DNA of 47,322 nucleotides from a virus, in the IMG/VR virus record IMGVR_UViG_3300042301_000695, positions 1 to 47,322 of that record, one strand, 5' to 3'. The translations under genes were made by a program, and so were the position numbers. This document shows, piece after piece, positions 13,388 to 19,782 of the stretch. Within the stretch, counting starts at the first letter, position 1. Each line of letters begins with the position of its first letter. The notes beneath the pieces are model-generated. The model saw only the letters and a program-made list of their open reading frames with translations. It was not told where the DNA came from and searched no databases.

Positions 13388-13776
13388 ACCAGATGAAAAG
13401 ATTAGAAATAATCAGCGTAGCTATCTGGCTACGAGACCACGCTAAGACCGCGAGCAACGAAGAGTTACTGGACAAGTGTGCTCACTTGGCGAGCTTCGGG
13501 GTCTTCTCGAATCGCAACTTGACGAAGTTAATCTCCGGAAGGCTGAGCCACGCAACTATCGGTAGGCACACTCACAAGACTAACCGCAACGGTGGATCGA
13601 TAGCCCCAGACTCTCTTGAAGACATACGCGATGCGCTGTTCAGTAAAGAGGGCAAGGCAGTAGACTATGAAGCAGTGGTAAGAGCTTTGAATAAAGGCAC
13701 AAGCCAGAACATGGTTACAAAGCTGACTGGGATTTCTCAGTCTTCAATTAGCAGAAGGATTAACAATGCCTCCTAA
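13384..13776 (+). CDS. Small protein with C-terminal helix-turn-helix
   Basis: A 130-aa basic protein overlapping the primase-helicase gene by 4 nt (ATGA). The N-terminal part is helical (KRLEIISVAIWLRDHAKT), the middle has LTKLISGRLSHATIGRH, and the last 30 residues look like a helix-turn-helix (NMVTKLTGISQSSISRRINN). It is probably DNA-binding. It could be a replication accessory protein because of its coupling to the primase-helicase, or a transcription regulator. No family name is recognised. It overlaps the next small gene by 11 nt. Confidence 0.78.
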   Translation: MNQMKRLEIISVAIWLRDHAKTASNEELLDKCAHLASFGVFSNRNLTKLISGRLSHATIGRHTHKTNRNGGSIAPDSLEDIRDALFSKEGKAVDYEAVVRALNKGTSQNMVTKLTGISQSSISRRINNAS

Positions 13777-13966
13777 GAAAAAGCCACAGGTCACCCAAGC
13801 GCCAGTATCGCCGGAGAACAAGCTAAGCGGGATGTTTGGTTGGTGTCTAATCCCACAGCATGAGCTGTGCCCGGGAGACGCTCCAAGCATTAGATGCTCT
13901 TGTTTATGCCACACCGAAAAGAAAGTAGAAGCTGATGAGCCAACAGCTACAGGAACTGATTCATAG
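13766..13966 (+). CDS. Small Cys-rich protein, 66 aa
   Basis: The protein starts with a basic, Pro-rich stretch (MPPKKKPQVTQAPVSPEN), followed by a cysteine cluster (GWCLIP, HELCPGD, RCSCLCH) with five Cys and two His within about 25 residues, a likely zinc site. The tail is acidic. It starts inside the previous gene and ends inside the next. Similar small zinc proteins follow, so this is part of a zinc-ribbon-rich gene cluster. Function unknown. Confidence 0.72.
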   Translation: MPPKKKPQVTQAPVSPENKLSGMFGWCLIPQHELCPGDAPSIRCSCLCHTEKKVEADEPTATGTDS

Positions 13967-14108
13967 ATCGTCTCACGTTGCCTTCGAGTCGGGGGCCAAC
14001 GCTGAACGTTATCGCATTATTAAACTGGTAACCGACAGTAAGGTAATCAACGCGGACCAAAAATATTTTCTACTGCAAGCCATTAAGGGAGAGCAGAAGG
14101 AAGCTTAA
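13935..14108 (+). CDS. Hypothetical small protein, 57 aa
   Basis: A short frame from ATG 13935 to TAA at 14106-14108. The product MSQQLQELIHRSSHVAFESG... is helical and charged, with ANAERYRIIKLVTDSK as a probable amphipathic helix and GEQKEA at the end. GAAAGTAGAAGCTG upstream is a weak ribosome site, but the gene overlaps the previous by 32 nt and its stop overlaps the next start (TAATG), as in the rest of this operon, which supports it. The layout resembles small actinophage proteins sometimes found beside WhiB or nuclease genes. Function unknown. Confidence 0.68.
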   Translation: MSQQLQELIHRSSHVAFESGANAERYRIIKLVTDSKVINADQKYFLLQAIKGEQKEA

Positions 14109-14284
14109 TGCCAACCTATGCTTATAAATGTGATGCTGGTCACACTCAAGAGATCTTTCACCCGATAACCGAAAGCCCAGAATTTCACTGCGAATGCGGA
14201 GAACTTCTAAAGAAAACCTATAGCAGTAGCCTTTCAGTGAGCTTTAAAGGCGAAGGCTTCTACTCTACCGACAAGAACAAATGA
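14108..14284 (+). CDS. FmdB-like zinc-ribbon protein
   Basis: A 58-aa protein beginning MPTYAYKCDAGHTQEIF, the classic opening of FmdB-type zinc ribbons (MPxYxYxC...H), followed by a second knuckle (FHCECGELL) and a C-terminal FKGEGFYSTDK, which is also a family hallmark (GxGFYxTD). The second knuckle is C-x-C-G where C-x2-C is usual. FmdB-like proteins are suspected transcription regulators but most phage copies are uncharacterised. Start and stop overlap neighbours by 1 and 4 nt. Confidence 0.83.
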   Translation: MPTYAYKCDAGHTQEIFHPITESPEFHCECGELLKKTYSSSLSVSFKGEGFYSTDKNK

Positions 14285-14454
14285 ACGATAAAAATCTATT
14301 CTCAAAAAATGCAGACCCAGAGCTGGTTAGACAAGACCCAGAGGCTATCCGATACCACGCAGTAAAGTTCCACAGCGGACATCGATATCCACTTGCCGCT
14401 CTGTGTGTGCACTGGCTACAACAGGAGCAACGTGAAGAAGATACTCAGCATTGA
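14281..14454 (+). CDS. Hypothetical small protein, 57 aa
   Basis: The frame opens at ATG 14281, overlapping the FmdB-like stop by 4 nt, and ends TGA at 14452-14454. The product starts MNDKNLFSKNADPELVRQD and ends with a helix containing ALCVHWLQQEQ. It is charged, with several His residues and no recognised motif. It overlaps the RuvC-like gene by 23 nt. The gene order and overlaps support it; the function is unknown. Confidence 0.65.
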   Translation: MNDKNLFSKNADPELVRQDPEAIRYHAVKFHSGHRYPLAALCVHWLQQEQREEDTQH

Positions 14455-14872
14455 CCCCGGTGGCACAACCGGAATCGCAGAGATAACTTACACAGCATTA
14501 GACGAGCCTGTTCTCAAATCTGTTCAGCAGATCGAGGGTGGGCTTCAAGGCTTTTTGGAATGGTATAGAGGTCGTCAAGGCAACTGGGATCAAATTGTTT
14601 GCGAGGACTTTGTGCTGAGGCCAAGCGTAAAGTTCCCAGACCTGAGTCCGGTTTACATTATTGGAGCTCTTGAGGCTTTCGAGGTATTTAATTCAGTCAA
14701 GCCAATTTACCAATCACCATCACTAAAGCCGCTGTGTAACGACGAAGTGCTCAAGCGAATCGATTTTTACACAAAAGGAAAACCCCACGGCAATGATGCG
14801 ACACGACACGGTATAATTTATCTTAGACATATAAAACATAAGCCAACACTTTTGAAAGGCTGGCCACAATGA
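14432..14872 (+). CDS. RuvC-like Holliday junction resolvase
   Basis: From GTG 14432 the protein reads VKKILSIDPGGTTGIAEI, with Asp8 in the RuvC/RNase H-fold SIDPG motif. IVCEDF gives the second acidic residue and GNDATRHGIIYL the C-terminal acidic/His motif. At 146 aa it is the usual size of phage RuvC-like resolvases, which cut branched DNA before packaging. The GTG has an ACAGGAG ribosome site 4 nt upstream; the in-frame ATG at 14393 lies inside the previous gene and adds an unrelated stretch. It overlaps the next gene by 4 nt. Confidence 0.85.
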   Translation: MKKILSIDPGGTTGIAEITYTALDEPVLKSVQQIEGGLQGFLEWYRGRQGNWDQIVCEDFVLRPSVKFPDLSPVYIIGALEAFEVFNSVKPIYQSPSLKPLCNDEVLKRIDFYTKGKPHGNDATRHGIIYLRHIKHKPTLLKGWPQ

Positions 14873-15492
14873 ATGAAGAGCTTTACGCACAAGTAGAAGG
14901 TGACGAGAAGGCGCTGGTCGATGGCATTATTGCCATTGTAGAAGAGTTTGGAAAGTTTGAGTCCGAAGGAAGTAGCGTCAATGTTGGCTACGACAGCGCA
15001 GCAACTAACCCAAACCGCGACATTGGCGTTATCTGTGGCAACTGCGTATTCCACGTTCAGTCTGCTGATGGCATTGAGTGCACCGTTGCAAATGTGGATA
15101 TCGAAGAAGAAGGTGCTTGCCGCTTTGCAATGATTCCTCCGGGGCTTGTTAATGCAAGAGAAGCCTTGCGTGAGGCAGCTTCAGAATACAAAGTTCCGTC
15201 AGGAGTCCAGAGTGCCGCTAAGCGAGCACTGAAGTGGATCGCTGATGGTAAAGCTGGCGGAGGGTTTACTTCGACTGGCCGCCGTCGCGCCTCACAACTC
15301 GCGTCTGGTGGCTCAGTAAGCCGCGACACAGTTGCTCGCATGAAGTCATACTTTGCCCGTCACGCAGTTGACAAGAAGGCAACTGGATTTAACTCTGGCG
15401 AAGAAGGTTACCCTAGCCCAGGTCGTGTAGCTTGGGATGCTTGGGGTGGCGACGCAGGTCGCACTTGGGTCAACAGAGTAAAGTTAGACTAG
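14869..15492 (+). CDS. Phage protein with Cys-rich N-terminus and GGDAG-type C-terminal domain
   Basis: The 207-aa protein has two parts. Residues about 55-90 carry C-G-N-C, E-C and A-C-R-F spaced like a small metal or Fe-S site. From about residue 110 comes a helical domain: VPSGVQSAAKRALKWI, GFTSTGRRRASQLASG, VARMKSYFARH and finally YPSPGRVAWDAWGGDAGRTW. That C-terminal pattern (VP..V..AA..AL....., M..YF.RH, WGGDAG..W) recurs in many phage proteins, often joined to head or protease proteins, but I know no settled function. Here it sits among DNA-metabolism genes and is coupled to the resolvase gene (ATGA). Confidence 0.75.
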   Translation: MNEELYAQVEGDEKALVDGIIAIVEEFGKFESEGSSVNVGYDSAATNPNRDIGVICGNCVFHVQSADGIECTVANVDIEEEGACRFAMIPPGLVNAREALREAASEYKVPSGVQSAAKRALKWIADGKAGGGFTSTGRRRASQLASGGSVSRDTVARMKSYFARHAVDKKATGFNSGEEGYPSPGRVAWDAWGGDAGRTWVNRVKLD

Positions 15493-15509
15493 CCAAAAGT
15501 TAGGGCGCT

Positions 15510-16241
15510 ATGAAAATCTTATTTCTAGATATCGAGACCAGTCCAAACCTTGCACATGTGTGGGGTTTGTGGAATCAAAACATCTCAATCGGTCAGATTG
15601 TAAACTCAACTGAAATGCTATGTTTCGGCGCTCGCTGGTATGGGCAGAAGAAAGTTATCTTCAAGTCAGTTCACCACGACGGCAAAGAAGCCATGCTTCA
15701 GGAGGTTCACCGCCTGCTTGACGAGGCCGACGTGCTGGTTGGCTGGAACTCAAAGGCATTCGACTCCAAGCACTTAAAGCGTGAGCTTTTACAGGCAGGG
15801 ATGCTACCGCCATCGCCCTACAAGGAAATGGATTTGATGCTGGCCGTCAAGTCGCAGTTCAAATTCCCGAGCAACAAGCTCGACTATGTATCTCAGACCC
15901 TAGGCGTGGGCCAAAAGGTCAAGCACTCCGGCTTCGATCTTTGGCTCAAGTGCATGGCTGGCGATGAAAAGGCTTGGAAAGAAATGAAGAAATACCAGAT
16001 TCAGGATGTGGACTTGCTGGTCGATCTTTATGAGAAGCTAAAGCCTTGGATTCCGGGACACCCAAACATGACCCTTTACTCGAAAGCAGATGGCTGTATT
16101 GTTTGTGGCTCTAGCCATCTTCAAAGCCGAGGCTACCAAATTACTGTGACTGGTAAATACAACCGCTATCAGTGTCAAGACTGCGGAAAGTGGCAGAGGT
16201 CAGCTAAGTCTGAAATTACTAGCGACAAGCGTGGCATCTAA
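15510..16241 (+). CDS. DnaQ-like 3'-5' exonuclease with C-terminal zinc ribbon
   Basis: Exo motifs are clear: LFLDIETSP (Exo I, Asp and Glu), LVGWNSKAFDSKHL (Exo II), and YQIQDVDLLVDLY (Exo III, tyrosine type). From about residue 195 a zinc ribbon follows with two knuckles (CIVCGS and CQDCGK). The 243-aa protein would trim or proofread 3' ends; fusion to a zinc ribbon suggests binding to DNA or RNA. In the absence of a visible polymerase gene it could proofread for the primase-polymerase, or degrade host nucleic acid. Its stop overlaps the next start by one base (TAATG). Confidence 0.87.
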   Translation: MKILFLDIETSPNLAHVWGLWNQNISIGQIVNSTEMLCFGARWYGQKKVIFKSVHHDGKEAMLQEVHRLLDEADVLVGWNSKAFDSKHLKRELLQAGMLPPSPYKEMDLMLAVKSQFKFPSNKLDYVSQTLGVGQKVKHSGFDLWLKCMAGDEKAWKEMKKYQIQDVDLLVDLYEKLKPWIPGHPNMTLYSKADGCIVCGSSHLQSRGYQITVTGKYNRYQCQDCGKWQRSAKSEITSDKRGI

Positions 16242-16576
16242 TGTTCTGGAGAAGGCTTATAAGCTTCCTAAAGAGAAGTAAAGAGCCTGTATTTCTAGAC
16301 TTCGATGTCGACTTTGACGACATGGAATACGGCGAAGCTAGCGTGGTTGTCTATTACGACAATAAGACTGGCGAAACTTACTCAGTTTCCCTAGGCTGCA
16401 CCTGCCAGCTACCTGTGCGTATTATTAGGATAGACGAAGATTATGACCCTTCGCTTCCGCACTTTGAGTGCCCTCACTGCGACAGGGTATGTGGTCTAAA
16501 AGATTGCGTTATCTGCGAGACTTATGCCAAGATGCTAGAGGCAAGACTGCTTATGGAAGAACCGCCGAAAGAATAG
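16241..16576 (+). CDS. Small Cys-rich protein, 111 aa
   Basis: The last gene of the plus-strand arm. A basic, hydrophobic N-terminus (MFWRRLISFLKRSKEPVFLD) is followed by an acidic beta-rich section (VSLGCTCQLPVRII) and a zinc-ribbon-like Cys cluster (FECPHCDRVCGLKDCVIC). Seven cysteines in the second half make metal binding likely. I do not recognise a family. The 3' end overlaps the convergent minus-strand gene at 16551 by 26 nt, and no terminator hairpin is visible between the two arms, so converging transcripts would collide here. Confidence 0.75.
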   Translation: MFWRRLISFLKRSKEPVFLDFDVDFDDMEYGEASVVVYYDNKTGETYSVSLGCTCQLPVRIIRIDEDYDPSLPHFECPHCDRVCGLKDCVICETYAKMLEARLLMEEPPKE

Positions 16577-16805
16577 CAACTACTGCTGCAATTACGGATA
16601 GAGCAAGCGCCAAGTTCTCCCGAACTGTGCTTCGCTCAGTCTTTAGCTTCTGAATGTCCAACTGCATTTCACTGATTGCTTCATCCTGAGCATCGGACTT
16701 CTTATCTAGTCTGTCAATAGAGTCTCGCACAGACTTGATCCCTTCTTCAATTCGCCCAATTGCAACGAGGACTTCAACCCAGTCTCTGCTATTCTGCTCC
16801 GGCAT
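16551..16805 (-). CDS. Coiled-coil protein with C-terminal membrane anchor (holin-class candidate)
   Basis: The start is ATG 16805 with AGGACGAAG upstream; a longer in-frame start at 16862 falls inside the neighbouring membrane gene. The 84-aa protein has a long charged helix (IGRIEEGIKSVRDSIDRL, DEAISEMQLDIQKLKTE) and one C-terminal membrane span (LALALSVIAAVVAILSAVLP). This layout is common in phage lysis cassettes, where such proteins act as holins or accessory membrane proteins. It is the last gene of the late arm and overlaps the gene upstream by 17 nt. Confidence 0.78.
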   Translation of the reverse strand: MPEQNSRDWVEVLVAIGRIEEGIKSVRDSIDRLDKKSDAQDEAISEMQLDIQKLKTERSTVRENLALALSVIAAVVAILSAVLP

Positions 16806-16983
16806 CTTCGTCCTTGTCCATTCTAAGCGGGAATGTAATAATCCAAATTGCAAGTGTAACAAGGATTAGCATTCCAGTAACATCTCTAGCTGAGCCTTCT
16901 AGCACAAGCCATGCTACTATCATACCAAGAAGTGTCCAAGCCTGTTCAATTATATCTTTTAATAGTGCTTTAATGAATTTCAT
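16789..16983 (-). CDS. Small two-span membrane protein (holin-class candidate)
   Basis: A 64-aa protein with two hydrophobic segments: AWTLLGMIVAWLVLEG at about residues 15-30 and MLILVTLAIWIITFPL at about 38-53, then a short acidic tail (MDKDEDAGAE). The start follows GAAAGTAAAAC. It lies 3 nt after the stop of the secreted proline-rich protein gene. Size, topology and position in the lysis cassette point to a holin or pinholin, but three small membrane proteins compete for that role. Confidence 0.72.
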   Translation of the reverse strand: MKFIKALLKDIIEQAWTLLGMIVAWLVLEGSARDVTGMLILVTLAIWIITFPLRMDKDEDAGAE

Positions 16984-16986
16984 GTT

Positions 16987-18510
16987 TTACTTTCTACTCG
17001 CTGCCATTGATGCTGAGGCTGCCGCGGCGGATGCAACCTGAGCTACTTGTCCGACAATAACTGCGGCCACGACAGTCTCTTCGGCTCTTTCTCTCTGTTC
17101 TGGGGCCATGTCTGCGCCAATGTTTCCAAGGTTGTTAAATACTTCCAAGACTGCTCCGGCAACGTCTCCAACAAAAGGGATAGCCGCAAGCTCAGCTGGC
17201 AGTTCTTGGTCGTCTGCTTCTGCGATTACTGCAAGCACTTCTAGTGCCTGCTGATACTCTTCAGATCCTTGCTCTGCGGTGGCTAGAGTTTCTACTGCGG
17301 CTTCTGATAGAATTTCTATCTGGGCGCTAGTTAACTCAGACGGCTCAATGTCTGCAACTGCTTCCAACAACTCCTCAACAGGAGCGTCTGCCGTAATTTC
17401 TGGAGCCTCAACTGGCTTCTCAGTTTCTGGCTCAGGCTCAGGCTCTGGAGTTACAGGTTCACTTTCTGTCGGTTCGGGTAATGGAGTTGGTTTAATTGTT
17501 GGCTCAGGTTCTGTGGGTTCTTCTGTTGGTTGCGGCTCTGGGCTTGGCTCTGGAGTTTCTGTTATCTCGGGCTGAGGCTCGACAGTCGGACTCTCGGTGG
17601 GTTCGACTGGGACGGGTTCTGGAGAAGGCTCTGGCTGAGGCTCTGGACTTGGCACTGGTTCTGGGGACGATACTGGTGGTTGCGGTTCTGGCTGTGGCTG
17701 CACTGGCGCGATAATCTGAATCTGAGAATACTCAACGCTTACAACTAGCTTCTTATACCAGCCCGGACATGGGTCGCCAAATGCCCCGTTATCAGAGTAA
17801 ACAGTCCCGGAGCTTGTGCCGAGTAAAATTGCTCCGACTTGCTCAGATACGTCAATTCCACAGTCGCTGTCAAAGGCTATATACCTAGCAACTACCCTAG
17901 AGAATACAGAGCCTTCAGGTGCGGTTACTTCTGCAGACCAGCCTTCGTTCACAACATAGTCCCAGAGAATTGGTGTAGACTCTGTAGATGGTGATTCTGT
18001 CGGTGCTGATGCTGTCGCTGACTCTGTTGGGGATTCTGATTCAGAGCTTGTCGTTGGCGATGCTGTCACTGATGGTGAGTGCGTCTCTACTTGGGGGGAT
18101 TCTGAAGGAGTCGGAGTGGACTCCACGAGAATTTGCATTATCGGACCGTAGTAACCGCCCCAGAAGCCTCGGTCGATTCCTTCTAGCCGTATGCCCTGTG
18201 TGCCAACGATTTGAAAGCTGTAAGTCAAAGCATCGTGCTTCTCGGTGCGCTCGATTACTTGGTCGCCAACGGTAATTCTGTAAGTATCAATTACCTCGCC
18301 GTTGCCGCCGATCTTGTTTGTAATGTTGTTAGTAACAACAATGCTGACATTGGCATCAGTAAAGGTGCGCTCATAGGAGCTCCAATAGTAAGTAAACTGA
18401 ACTGTGTCGCCATTAACTAGAGGGTTTGCTTGCGCTGGAGATGAAAAAAATAGTGGCACAAACGCCAAAGAAAGAGCGGCAATAGCTCTCAAGCCCCTTG
18501 TAGACTTCAT
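16987..18510 (-). CDS. Secreted proline-rich protein with signal peptide
   Basis: A 507-aa protein with a clear signal peptide: basic start (MKSTRGLR), hydrophobic core, and an AQA cleavage site at residues 26-28. Two beta-rich domains (about 30-130 and 180-270) are joined by a Ser/Thr/Pro linker. A second linker of about 120 residues is almost only Pro, Glu, Gln, Thr and Ser, in PEP and PQPEP steps. The C-terminal 130 residues are helical and acidic, ending in a hydrophobic Ala/Val-rich stretch. The linker could span the cell wall. I know no named family. It lies between two holin candidates, so a lysis or cell-surface role is possible; export during infection would be unusual for a phage protein. 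Confidence 0.82.
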   Translation of the reverse strand: MKSTRGLRAIAALSLAFVPLFFSSPAQANPLVNGDTVQFTYYWSSYERTFTDANVSIVVTNNITNKIGGNGEVIDTYRITVGDQVIERTEKHDALTYSFQIVGTQGIRLEGIDRGFWGGYYGPIMQILVESTPTPSESPQVETHSPSVTASPTTSSESESPTESATASAPTESPSTESTPILWDYVVNEGWSAEVTAPEGSVFSRVVARYIAFDSDCGIDVSEQVGAILLGTSSGTVYSDNGAFGDPCPGWYKKLVVSVEYSQIQIIAPVQPQPEPQPPVSSPEPVPSPEPQPEPSPEPVPVEPTESPTVEPQPEITETPEPSPEPQPTEEPTEPEPTIKPTPLPEPTESEPVTPEPEPEPETEKPVEAPEITADAPVEELLEAVADIEPSELTSAQIEILSEAAVETLATAEQGSEEYQQALEVLAVIAEADDQELPAELAAIPFVGDVAGAVLEVFNNLGNIGADMAPEQRERAEETVVAAVIVGQVAQVASAAAASASMAASRK

Positions 18511-18515
18511 TCGGT

Positions 18516-18539
18516 ACCAATGCTTTCCCGCCCATTGGT
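18516..18539 (-). promoter_or_regulatory. Hairpin holding the ribosome site of the secreted-protein gene
   Basis: ACCAATG (18516-18522) and CATTGGT (18533-18539) form a perfect 7-bp stem. In the minus-strand RNA the 10-nt loop is GGCGGGAAAG, the only purine-rich ribosome-site candidate before the ATG at 18510. It could gate translation of the secreted protein. Confidence 0.45.
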
Positions 18540-18555
18540 GCGCCCGATGAATTAA

Positions 18556-18909
18556 TTACTTGGAGTTATATAGGTCTTCGTCTGAGTCTTCAAACTCGAC
18601 ATCATCCCAGCCGAACTCGCCATCCTCAGCGACTTCTAGGGCTTCTTTGATGTTCTCGTTGCCCTCTGCGGTCTTTGCCACTGCGGAGCGAAAGGCGTTT
18701 GCGACATCAAGGGAAGTAAGAGTTCCGCTCCAAGTCATGCTCACGCCAATCATGGTCAGCACAATTGCGAAGGCGGCTCCAACGCCGATGATCGAACCAA
18801 GCCACCAGTCTCCATTGGTAGCGATAGCTCCAACACCAGTGCCTGCGAAGAAGGTAGCCAAGAACAATCCAAATGCTCTGACTAGAATGTCTTTAATTAG
18901 CTGCTTCAT
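18556..18909 (-). CDS. Holin-like membrane protein
   Basis: A 117-aa protein with two membrane spans: AFGLFLATFFAGTGVGAIA at about residues 12-30 and WLGSIIGVGAAFAIVLTMIGV at about 36-57, followed by a soluble, acidic C-terminus (DGEFGWDDVEFEDSDEDLY). This two-span pattern immediately downstream of the lysin and overlapping it by 4 nt (ATGA) is the usual placement of an actinophage holin. It is the best holin candidate in the window. The long acidic tail is somewhat unusual and may regulate timing. Confidence 0.78.
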   Translation of the reverse strand: MKQLIKDILVRAFGLFLATFFAGTGVGAIATNGDWWLGSIIGVGAAFAIVLTMIGVSMTWSGTLTSLDVANAFRSAVAKTAEGNENIKEALEVAEDGEFGWDDVEFEDSDEDLYNSK

Positions 18910-19397
18910 GCGTTTTCCTTAATAGCCTTGAACAAGTCCTGCTTAGCGGTGGTAGGACCAAATACGTCTTTTACACCCTTGCCCAAAGTGGCATGAAGGT
19001 GGCTTCCGCTCGAAGCTGACCCAGTGTTACCCACTTTGATACCAAATGGCTTTCCGGCCTCGACCTTCTGACCAACAGCAACTGCGAATGGGGTGGTGCA
19101 CTTGGCATCTGGCCCCTTGCACTCAATGCCATGCTTGTCGCAGGCTAGGTGGCAGTAACCGATGTGCAGAATTTTCTTGGTCTTAGTCGCGGCAGTCTGA
19201 ACGACAACCCAGCCGAGAACGTTAGACCACTGCACAAGCTTCACGGTTCCGTTAGCAATTGCAGGAATAGCGGTCTTGCCCTTCGGGGCCCAGTCGGTGC
19301 CGGAGTGCGGTTGCATTCCATTCTTACGTCGGTATTCTGAAAGTGTGCCATAGTGGCCCGTAATTAGCTTCTCGCTAAACGGCATAATCCAGCTCAT
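18906..19397 (-). CDS. M23 (LytM-type) peptidase, endolysin
   Basis: The zinc ligands of the M23 family are present: His31 and Asp35 in HSGTDWA, and His133 and His135 in GSHLHAT, with His83 in the YCHL position. The enzyme should cleave peptide cross-links in peptidoglycan to release virions. It has 163 residues and no separate cell-wall-binding domain or signal peptide, so it depends on a holin. An unusual insertion holds C82, C86, H89, C93 and C100, perhaps a second metal site or disulfides. The start at ATG 19397 has TAGGAATAAA upstream; a longer in-frame start at 19493 would overlap the upstream gene. Confidence 0.88.
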   Translation of the reverse strand: MSWIMPFSEKLITGHYGTLSEYRRKNGMQPHSGTDWAPKGKTAIPAIANGTVKLVQWSNVLGWVVVQTAATKTKKILHIGYCHLACDKHGIECKGPDAKCTTPFAVAVGQKVEAGKPFGIKVGNTGSASSGSHLHATLGKGVKDVFGPTTAKQDLFKAIKENA

Positions 19398-19404
19398 TTT
19401 ATTC

Positions 19405-19770
19405 CTAGGCGTAGGTGCTGGCAGCCCAAACAAGTTTAAGGTTAGTCTCCGCTGTGCTGCCGTTGCAGCGGAACACCTTTGCGCTAAAGCCATTCACAGT
19501 CGGATCTCCAAGGATCGTTGCTGCGTAGACACTTGCGCCAGTGCCGCCCTTAACGGTAATAAATACTTTTGGAGCAGCAGATAGCGCCGATGGGAAAGAG
19601 ACGTTTACGGTCACAGTTCCGTCAGTTGCGTTCGGGCCAGTAAATTGCTGCTCACCAGTTAGCATGCCAATGTTGTCAGCGGTGCTAGCGATGTTACCCA
19701 GAATCGTCTGCAGAGGAGAGATCTGGTCGCTTGAACTTGGGTAGTAAACACCCTTACTTGTAGTTGGCAT
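19405..19770 (-). CDS. Receptor-binding tail protein, H-lectin-like
   Basis: A 121-aa protein whose C-terminal 75 residues resemble the small beta-sandwich H-type lectin domain: VTVNVSFPSALSAAPKVFIT, a variable loop, then GFSAKVFR and LKLVWAAS. The N-terminal 45 residues look like a fibre-docking segment. It follows the S74-chaperoned fibre gene and precedes the lysin, a place where receptor-binding proteins are often found. Sugar binding is inferred, not shown. A TATAAT lies exactly 6 nt before the ATG, so the gene may also be made from a leaderless transcript. Confidence 0.68.
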   Translation of the reverse strand: MPTTSKGVYYPSSSDQISPLQTILGNIASTADNIGMLTGEQQFTGPNATDGTVTVNVSFPSALSAAPKVFITVKGGTGASVYAATILGDPTVNGFSAKVFRCNGSTAETNLKLVWAASTYA

Positions 19771-19776
19771 AGGTCA

Positions 19777-19782
19777 ATTATA
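19777..19782 (-). promoter_or_regulatory. -10 element TATAAT, leaderless spacing
   Basis: On the minus strand GGTATAAT ends 6 nt before the ATG at 19770, so transcription would start at or next to the A of the start codon. It overlaps the stop codon of the upstream gene. No TTGACA lies 16-18 nt upstream. Confidence 0.5.
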
